A stretch of 64,000 nucleotides of DNA from Allorhizocola rhizosphaerae. Its GTDB lineage: Bacteria; Actinomycetota; Actinomycetes; Mycobacteriales; Micromonosporaceae. Below the pieces are notes generated by a model, which was not told the origin of the DNA, searched no databases, and saw only the letters and a program-made list of their open reading frames with translations. Location of the stretch: positions 1 to 64,000 of the forward strand of contig NZ_QJUG01000006.1 of the NCBI RefSeq assembly GCF_003426775.1, written 5' to 3'. Positions 58,854 to 64,000 of the stretch are shown one piece after another; positions within the stretch are counted from its first letter, which is position 1; each line of letters begins with the position of its first letter. Made by a program: the position numbers and the translations under genes.

Positions 58854-59885
58854 TCAGCCGAGGATGCCGCCCAGGATCCGGCCGAGCTCACCCAGCAGGC
58901 CGTCGTCCTTCTTCTGTGCCTCCGGGTCCGGCGTGGGCGTGGCCGATGGCGTGGGTTGCGTGGCCGGTGTGGTCCGCCCGTCGGTATGTGCCTGCTGTGG
59001 CTGGCCGGCGGACTGGCTGGCACGGTGTGAATGGACCTGGGTCTTGGGTGTGCTGCACGCGGGCACGATCGGGCCGAGCATGTCGACGCCGATGGCCTGC
59101 GCACCGCAGGCCAGCGCCGCACGGACGGCCTTGGCGCGCTCTTCGACATCGGTGAGCAGCTTCAGCGACTCGGTCACCTGCTCGCGGCCGGCGTTGCTGC
59201 TGCGGTCGAGCATTTCGGCGACGGAAGCGCGCTGCATGCGCACGAACGTGTCGATCGCGTCGAGAGCCGTGGTGTCGCTCTGGTTCACCGCCGAGGTGAT
59301 CAGCATGCGCACCCCGGCCCGGGTCTCGCCGTCCATGTCGCGCAGCGAGCGGACGAACCCGGTCTCGTCGGACCACACCAGGCTCGCCTCGTGCAGGCGC
59401 GTCCGGGCGAATTCGAGGTGTAGCTGACCACGGCCGAGATCGGAGGCCGCGAGCGCCAGCTGGGCCCGCTCGGTGGAGCGCTTCATGCCGTACAGCGCGT
59501 CGCCCGGGATGGCCTCCCCGCTGGCGACCGAAACCCCGGACAGCGCAAGGGTTCCCGCAGCCACGCCGACCACGATGGCGCCCCGCGCCCGGGGGCGGGC
59601 GCTCGGGAGCCGCAGGCCGCGCCGCGGCGGCACGTCGGCCACCGCCGTGCTGCCGATGCCTTCGCGCTGCGCTGTCGCGATCAGTTGCGCGCGCAGGTCG
59701 CGCTTGAACGACTCGGTCGGGTGGCCGTTGAGGCGCATCGCCTTGAGCCGCTGGCCGGTGGCCACCAGTTCGACCAGCTCGGAGTCGAGTTTGGAATGGG
59801 CGTGATGGCGGCGCGCACCGCTCGCCTCGTCCATGAGTTGGGCGAAGCGCTCGGCGCGCGCACGATCGAACAGAGACGCGTTCAC
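58854..59885 (-). CDS. DUF5667 membrane protein, RsbN-like anti-sigma factor of BldN
   Basis: 343 residues from GTG 59885 with AAGGGGGG upstream. Cytoplasmic N-terminus (FDRARAERFAQLMDEASGARRHH...SELVELVATGQRLKAM), membrane helix near 105-125 (AIVVGVAAGTLALSGVSVAS), then DUF5667 (GDALYGMKRSTERAQLALAASDLGRGQLHLEFARTRLHE). In Streptomyces, rsbN follows bldN and encodes its anti-sigma factor; the same order is seen here. Confidence 0.8.
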   Translation of the reverse strand: MNASLFDRARAERFAQLMDEASGARRHHAHSKLDSELVELVATGQRLKAMRLNGHPTESFKRDLRAQLIATAQREGIGSTAVADVPPRRGLRLPSARPRARGAIVVGVAAGTLALSGVSVASGEAIPGDALYGMKRSTERAQLALAASDLGRGQLHLEFARTRLHEASLVWSDETGFVRSLRDMDGETRAGVRMLITSAVNQSDTTALDAIDTFVRMQRASVAEMLDRSSNAGREQVTESLKLLTDVEERAKAVRAALACGAQAIGVDMLGPIVPACSTPKTQVHSHRASQSAGQPQQAHTDGRTTPATQPTPSATPTPDPEAQKKDDGLLGELGRILGGILG

Positions 59886-59973
59886 TGCGAGCACCCCCCT
59901 TGTGACGTCGAGAAACCCGCTCGCACTCGGATAAACGTCAATTGGGCACGTGGAGTTACGCATGTAGGGCAGG

Positions 59974-60867
59974 TCACGGTTGGAAGCCCTCCGGCAGGAG
60001 CCGGGCGAGCGCGCGCACCGCGCGGTATTGCAGGGCCTTGATCGCGCCCTCGTTCTTGCCCATGGCCTGCGCGGTTTCGGCTACCGAGAAGCCCTGAAGG
60101 AAGCGCAGGACGATGCACTCCTGCTGCTCCGGGTTGAGTTGTTTGACTGCTGTCAACAACGCGACATTCGTGATGTGGTCGACGACCGCGGACTCCGGGC
60201 TTCCCTCCGGGCCCCGGTCTTCACGGTCGGCATCGAGCACGTCGCCGGTCGTGACCTCCAACCGGTACCGGCCGGATTTGAAATGATCGGCGACCAGGTT
60301 GCGCGCGATGGTGACCAGCCACGCTCCCAGGTCGCGTCCTTGCCAGGTGAAGCTGCTTATTCGTTTGAGCGCGCGCAGGAACGTGTCCGAGGTCAGGTCC
60401 TCGGCCAGGGGGCGGTTGCCCACGCGGAAGTAGATGAAGCGGAACACCGTGTCGACGTAGCGGTCGTAGATGAGCCCGAACGCCTCGGTGTCGCCCTGCT
60501 GCGCCCGCTCGACCAGGGTCCACACCTCGTGCGCGGCGTCGCTCGGGTCCGGCCGGTCCGGAAAGCCGGTGGGTCCGCCGGGCGCGCCGGGCGCGGTCTT
60601 CTCCGGTGCCTCGATGACCGGAAGCACCGTGGTTTCGGCCGCGGCGAGCTCGGGGGCGATCTGCGTCGGCATCGCGGGCCGGTTGATCCGCCCGCCGACG
60701 GGTTTGGTGCCGGGTGGTGGCAGGTGGCGTGTGGCGGCGTCGTTGTGCGGCCGGGTCCGGGGGCGGGTCGCCGCCGCGGGCAACCTCAGCTCGTTGAGCA
60801 TCGCGCGAAGGGCATCCCATCCGCCCGGCACCGCCAGTTCGCCATAGAAGACTGAGCCTGTGCTCAT
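59974..60867 (-). CDS. bldN: ECF sigma factor BldN
   Basis: 297 residues from the ATG at 60867 with GGAGGT upstream. A long N-terminal extension (about 110 residues, Pro/Ala rich), as in Streptomyces BldN, which is made as a pro-protein. Region 2: LVERAQQGDTEAFGLIYDRYVDTVFRFIYFRVGNRPLAEDLTSDTFLRALKRISSFTWQGRDLGAWLVTIARNLVADHFKS; region 4: LNPEQQECIVLRFLQGFSVAETAQAMGKNEGAIKALQYRAVRALARLLP. Very close to BldN, the sigma factor for aerial development. Confidence 0.9.
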   Translation of the reverse strand: MSTGSVFYGELAVPGGWDALRAMLNELRLPAAATRPRTRPHNDAATRHLPPPGTKPVGGRINRPAMPTQIAPELAAAETTVLPVIEAPEKTAPGAPGGPTGFPDRPDPSDAAHEVWTLVERAQQGDTEAFGLIYDRYVDTVFRFIYFRVGNRPLAEDLTSDTFLRALKRISSFTWQGRDLGAWLVTIARNLVADHFKSGRYRLEVTTGDVLDADREDRGPEGSPESAVVDHITNVALLTAVKQLNPEQQECIVLRFLQGFSVAETAQAMGKNEGAIKALQYRAVRALARLLPEGFQP

Positions 60868-61121
60868 CCAGCCACCTCCACGTGCCTCACTGTCCCGGCG
60901 ATATCCACCATAAGCTGACAAAGCCCCCTGAGATAGCTGCTTGGAACACTTTAGGATGGGGAAGTACATCTCGTGGCAAAACAGACGTTGTCCCTTGGAT
61001 CGTAGGGCCAACCTCCCGCTAAGTGTGTTGGCCTGCGGCTTCGGGGTGTCGCACAAGCTGTGCGGGTCAGCTCACTGCGCGTGCGAATATTGGCCGGGCG
61101 CTCACCCACCCGGGTGATGCT

Positions 61122-61127
61122 TAGACT
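61122..61127 (+). promoter_or_regulatory. -10 box TAGACT of the acyl-CoA synthetase gene (leaderless)
   Basis: TAGACT ends 6 nt before GTG 61134. A tcaccc/gggtga hairpin lies just upstream (61102-61117). The rest of 60868-61133 should hold the bldN promoter, which I cannot place. Confidence 0.4.
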
Positions 61128-61133
61128 CGGCCG

Positions 61134-62489
61134 GTGAACCTTGCCACCCTGCTGCGGGAACACGCGACCCGCACGCCTGACGCGGTCGCGCTGCTGTCCA
61201 GGCAAAGCTCCTGGACGTGGGCCGACCTGGACGCACTGGTCGATCGTGCCGCCGGTGCCCTGCTGGCGTCGGGCGTCACCAAGGTCGCCATCGCCCTGCC
61301 CAACACGATCGACTTCGTCGTCGCGCTGCTCGGCGCGTTCCGGGCCGGTGTGATCGCCGTGCCGGTCAACCCGGGCTTCACGGAGCGCGAGCTGCGCCAC
61401 GTCCTGGACGACTCGGGCGCCACGCTGCTGGAGTCCTACGACTTCTCCGGCGCGCCCGTGCCCGCGGAGTTTCCCGAGGTCGCCGACGAGCAACTGGCCG
61501 TGCTGCTGTACACCTCCGGCACCGAGGGCGCGCCCAAGGGCGCGATGCTCACCCATCGGGCGTTGATCGCCAATCACCGGCAGCTCGCGCGGATCGAGCC
61601 GCCGATCATGTCGGCCAACGACGTCGTGCTGCTGGTCCTGCCGCTGTTTCATGCGTACGGGCTGAACTCGGGCCTGGGCGCCGTGCTGTGGCACGGAGCG
61701 TGCGGTGTGCTTGAGCCCGAGTTCGACCCCGTGGGCACGGCCGGTTTGATCGCCCTGCACAAGGTGACCGTGGCGGTTGGCGTGCCGCCCATGTACCTGG
61801 CCTGGTCCGAGCTGCCCAACGCGCGCGAGCTGCTGGCCTCGCTGCGGCTGGCAGTGTGCGGTGCCGCCGCCCTGTCGGCCGCCGACAGCACGCGCTTCAC
61901 CGAGGTCACTGGGATCGCTGTTCACATCGGATACGGCCTTACCGAGACCGCGCCCGTGGTGAGCTCGACCCTCGCGAGCAAGACCATCAAACCGGGCTCG
62001 ATCGGCCGGCCCATCCCGGGCGTGGAGGTCAAGCTGCTGGGCGAGGAGGACGACCCTGGCGAGATCGTGGTGCGTGGCGACAACCTGTTCAACGGGTACT
62101 GGCCCGACGGGCGCGGCGGCCCCGGCGCCGACGGCTGGTGGGCCACCGGCGACATCGCGTACGCGGACTCCGGCGGCGACCTGTTCATCGTGGATCGGAT
62201 CGGCGAGCTGATTATCGTCAATGGTTTCAATGTGTACCCGGCCGAGGTCGAGCAGGTGCTGGCCGCCCACCCGGGCGTGGCCGAGGCGGCGGCGATCGGT
62301 GTGCCGCATCCGTCCAGCGGGCACGCCGTCCACGCATACGTGGTCGGGACCGCGCCGGTCGAGGAGCTCATGGCGCACTGCGCGGCCAACCTGGCCCGGT
62401 TCAAATGCCCGCAGACCATCGAGATCGTGGACGAGCTGCCCCACTCGGCCACGGGCAAGGTGCGCAAGAGGTTGCTCCGCGATGACTGA
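61134..62489 (+). CDS. AMP-dependent acyl-CoA synthetase/ligase
   Basis: 451 residues from GTG. ANL family: P-loop LLYTSGTEGAPKGAMLTH, FHAYGLNSGLGA, GYGLTETAPVVS, TGDIAY, VDRIGELIIVNGFNVYPAEVEQVL and C-terminal Lys in HSATGKVRK. Short for the family (500-550). Activates a carboxylic acid, unknown. Overlaps the glutaredoxin gene. Confidence 0.9.
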   Translation: MNLATLLREHATRTPDAVALLSRQSSWTWADLDALVDRAAGALLASGVTKVAIALPNTIDFVVALLGAFRAGVIAVPVNPGFTERELRHVLDDSGATLLESYDFSGAPVPAEFPEVADEQLAVLLYTSGTEGAPKGAMLTHRALIANHRQLARIEPPIMSANDVVLLVLPLFHAYGLNSGLGAVLWHGACGVLEPEFDPVGTAGLIALHKVTVAVGVPPMYLAWSELPNARELLASLRLAVCGAAALSAADSTRFTEVTGIAVHIGYGLTETAPVVSSTLASKTIKPGSIGRPIPGVEVKLLGEEDDPGEIVVRGDNLFNGYWPDGRGGPGADGWWATGDIAYADSGGDLFIVDRIGELIIVNGFNVYPAEVEQVLAAHPGVAEAAAIGVPHPSSGHAVHAYVVGTAPVEELMAHCAANLARFKCPQTIEIVDELPHSATGKVRKRLLRDD

Positions 62490-62712
62490 ACCACGGATCA
62501 CGCTCTACACCCGGCCGGGATGCCACCTGTGCGAGGACGCGGTCGCGATCCTGCACGAGATCGGAGAGCCGTTCACCGAGGTGGACATCACGACATCGAC
62601 CGAGCTTGAGATCGAGTACGGCGACCGGATCCCGGTCATCCTGCTCGACGGCAAGGAGCACGGCTATTGGCGGGTGGAAAAAGATCGGCTGCTTCGCGAT
62701 CTCGCTCGCTAG
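62482..62712 (+). CDS. Glutaredoxin-family protein (Rv0508-like)
   Basis: 76 residues. Thioredoxin fold with redox motif TRPGCHLCEDAV (CxxC), EVDITTSTELEIEYGDRIPVILLDG (cis-Pro). In M. tuberculosis the same gene lies before hemA; here rex follows. Electrons could come from mycothiol. Confidence 0.85.
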   Translation: MTEPRITLYTRPGCHLCEDAVAILHEIGEPFTEVDITTSTELEIEYGDRIPVILLDGKEHGYWRVEKDRLLRDLAR

Positions 62713-62722
62713 AGTGGCCGGC

Positions 62723-63346
62723 ATGCACCTGGTCTGGGACTGGAACGGGACTCTCCTCGACGACATCCACCTCGTCGTGACCGCCACCAACGCGGCCTTC
62801 GCCACCATCGGCGGCCCGGTTGTCACGGTTGACGAGCACCGGCGCGGCTTTTGCCGGCCGGTGAGCGATTACTACTCGCGGGTGCTCGGGCGCGACCTGA
62901 CCGCGGCCGAGTTCGCCCGGCTCGATGACGTGTTCCACGAGTGCTATCGGGGTGCGCTGGCCGATGTGGCGCTCGCGGCCGACGCGCGCGAGGCGATGGC
63001 CATGTGGGCCGGCACGCAGTCGCTGCTGTCGATGTGGTTCCACCACGAGCTGGTGCCGACGGTCGCCCGGTTCGGTCTGTCGTTCGCGCGTGTCGACGGG
63101 CTGCGCGAGGCGCTGGGCGGCGGGTTCAAGGCCGCGCATCTCAAAACGCACCTGCTGGAGTTGTCTCTGGAAGGGCCCGACGTGGTGCTCATCGGTGACT
63201 CGGTGGACGACGCCGACGCGGCGGAGGCGGTCGGCGCGCGCTGCGTGCTCTACGACGGCGGGTTCACCCATCCGGATAATCTGCGCGCCCGCGGTGTGCC
63301 CGTGGCCTCGTCTCTGGTGGAGGCCGTCGCGATCGCCGCGGGCTGA
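62723..63346 (+). CDS. HAD-family hydrolase
   Basis: 207 residues from ATG 62723 (GTG 62714 possible). Motif I WDWNGTLLDD, motif III K (FKAAHLKTHLL), motif IV IGDSVDDADAAEAVGARC: a phosphoglycolate-phosphatase-like HAD. Substrate unknown. Confidence 0.85.
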   Translation: MHLVWDWNGTLLDDIHLVVTATNAAFATIGGPVVTVDEHRRGFCRPVSDYYSRVLGRDLTAAEFARLDDVFHECYRGALADVALAADAREAMAMWAGTQSLLSMWFHHELVPTVARFGLSFARVDGLREALGGGFKAAHLKTHLLELSLEGPDVVLIGDSVDDADAAEAVGARCVLYDGGFTHPDNLRARGVPVASSLVEAVAIAAG

Positions 63347-63404
63347 CGGTGTGTCGCATCCTATTTGTGGCTTTTGCGGGGCTGATACTTCTGGCGTGGC
63401 TCGG

Positions 63405-63442
63405 CGAGAAACGGGGGCGCGTCTGCCGCGGGGGTGTTTCTC
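63405..63442 (+). terminator. Hairpin after the HAD gene
   Basis: cgagaaac (63405-63412) / gtttctcg (63435-63442), perfect stem with a G/C-rich loop. Confidence 0.5.
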
Positions 63443-63568
63443 GCTGGGTCGCGCAAACGGGGATGGGGCCGAAGGTCTGAGGGGCGGGAAGAGCACAGCA
63501 CGGCGTCGCCTGAACGGTGTTTTCAGTCGTCGCGCAAAAGCAGCATGACGCATGTTCAAGATCGCGAT

Positions 63569-63597
63569 TTGTGCACGCGTTCACAAGCGCTTACTCT
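63569..63597 (+). promoter_or_regulatory. Rex operator and rex promoter
   Basis: TTGTGCACGCGTTCACAA (63569-63586) is a match to the Rex site TTGTGnnnnnnTTCACAA. Its left half doubles as a -35 (TTGTGC), 17 bp before TACTCT (63592-63597). Rex would block its own promoter when NADH is low. Confidence 0.8.
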
Positions 63598-63678
63598 GGT
63601 ACCCGCTCCGTTAGCACAGCGTTTAGCGCTGGTGGCAGCGGGGTGCCCTAATTGCTCGCCAGGTCGGCACGGAGACAG

Positions 63679-64000
63679 ATGAGTCAGCAGCGCACCGGAG
63701 AAGCGTCCGGACCGAACGGCAGCGCTGCCGTGGTCGGTTTCTCCCGGACTGTCCCGGATTTCCCGGACCTGCCGGAGGCCACGGTTGCCCGGCTACCGGA
63801 ATATTTGCGTGCCCTTCATCACCTTGCCGATACTGGACACGACACCGTCTCGAGCGAAGGGCTGGCTCACGCGGCAGGTGTCAACTCGGCAAAGCTTCGC
63901 AAAGACCTGTCGCACCTAGGCTCCTATGGCACACGGGGGGTGGGCTATGACATTGCCCCCTTGATCGCGCAGATCGAATACATCCTCGGTCTGACGTCCC
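63679..64000 (+). CDS. rex: Redox-sensing repressor Rex (cut by window end)
   Basis: 107 residues are visible from ATG with GGAGA. The winged helix TVARLPEYLRALHHL...VSSEGLAHAAGVNSAKLRKDLSHLGSYGTRGVGYDI is typical of Rex; the NADH-binding half lies beyond 64000. It has an N-terminal extension of about 30 residues. Its operator is upstream. Confidence 0.95.
   Translation, partial: MSQQRTGEASGPNGSAAVVGFSRTVPDFPDLPEATVARLPEYLRALHHLADTGHDTVSSEGLAHAAGVNSAKLRKDLSHLGSYGTRGVGYDIAPLIAQIEYILGLTS

Noticed and set aside
63545-63682. Small upstream reading frame ending at the rex ATG
   Set aside because: It runs through the Rex operator and promoter, so it would not be transcribed from the rex promoter.
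1-64000. CRISPR arrays, rRNA, tRNA, insertion sequences
   Set aside because: No evenly spaced repeats with unique spacers, no rRNA or tRNA motifs and no transposase were seen; the tandem arrays at 690 and 13874 have no spacers.

Overview
This window looks like the chromosome of a high-GC actinobacterium, probably of the Pseudonocardiaceae or a close relative. The evidence is very high GC with frequent GTG and TTG starts, short overlaps between genes (ATGA, GTGA), and mycothiol genes (mshA, the 3' part of mshD, a mycothiol-type maleylpyruvate isomerase family protein). It also has SenX3-RegX3, a Rex repressor, the developmental sigma factor BldN with an RsbN-like partner, and many transcripts that look leaderless. 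From memory, large parts follow the gene order of Mycobacterium tuberculosis Rv0474-Rv0509: XRE-hbhA-DUF2516, murB, SDR, mshA, ybjN-like, gpmA, senX3-regX3, Rv0495c-like, ppx/gppA, TIM barrel, excisionase-like HTH, bS22, epimerase, acyltransferase, HAD phosphatase, glutaredoxin and rex. The species is not determined.

Layout. 1-8.1 kb: mshD (5' end missing), a membrane beta-propeller-like protein, a minus-strand aminotransferase-thiolase-NUDIX operon, and a plus-strand fur-ygfZ-BKACE-asparaginase operon. 8.1-12.3 kb: a penicillin-acylase remnant, then XRE, HbhA-like, DUF2516, hydrolase and a membrane EEP-domain protein. 12.3-23.8 kb: a beta-glucan utilisation island with two LacI regulators, a truncated LacI, a secreted GH81 endo-1,3-beta-glucanase, a GH1 beta-glucosidase and a CUT1 ABC importer. 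It carries repeated TGGGAGCGCTCCCA/GAGAGCGCTCTC-type operators. 23.8-30 kb: GNAT, maleylpyruvate isomerase family, murB, membrane protein, methyltransferase, SDR, mshA and YbjN. 30-33 kb: a membrane Ser/Thr kinase followed by a pseudokinase. 33-33.56 kb: a 545-bp intergenic region with consecutive hairpins ending in a terminator (candidate ncRNA) and a dispersed palindrome. 33.56-43.2 kb: gpmA, then an accessory block with two tandem MFS exporters, a broken RpiR regulator, an NgcEFG-like amino-sugar importer, a TPR-like protein, an EEP fragment and a metallophosphoesterase. 43.2-46 kb: phoU divergent from senX3-regX3, with a PHO-box-like repeat between. 46-53.2 kb: a SigE-family ECF sigma with a membrane partner, Rv0495c-like, Ppx/GppA, YunG-like, TIM barrel, CGNR zinc finger and proline dehydrogenase. 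53.2-64 kb: membrane metalloprotease-like protein, HTH, bS22, epimerase, acyltransferase, HAD phosphatase, RsbN-like/BldN, acyl-CoA synthetase, glutaredoxin, HAD, and rex with its operator (rex is cut by the window end).

How the genes work together. The GH81 enzyme would cut extracellular 1,3-beta-glucan, the CUT1 importer would take up the oligosaccharides and GH1 would hydrolyse them to glucose, with LacI control. Neither CUT1 importer has an ATPase here, so a shared MsiK-type ATPase elsewhere is likely. PhoU/SenX3/RegX3 would sense phosphate, Rex would sense NADH/NAD+, and BldN/RsbN would link to development.

Unexplained structure. Two dispersed repeat families sit at gene ends. A 34-bp tandem array runs into the ArsR stop codon, and a 19-bp array starts at the mshD stop. 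Two short motifs appear over-represented (TCCANNNTGGA, and GGGGGTACC beside AT-rich patches). Many genes have a -10 hexamer ending 6-7 nt before the start codon. All functional calls are from reading the sequence; no search was run.
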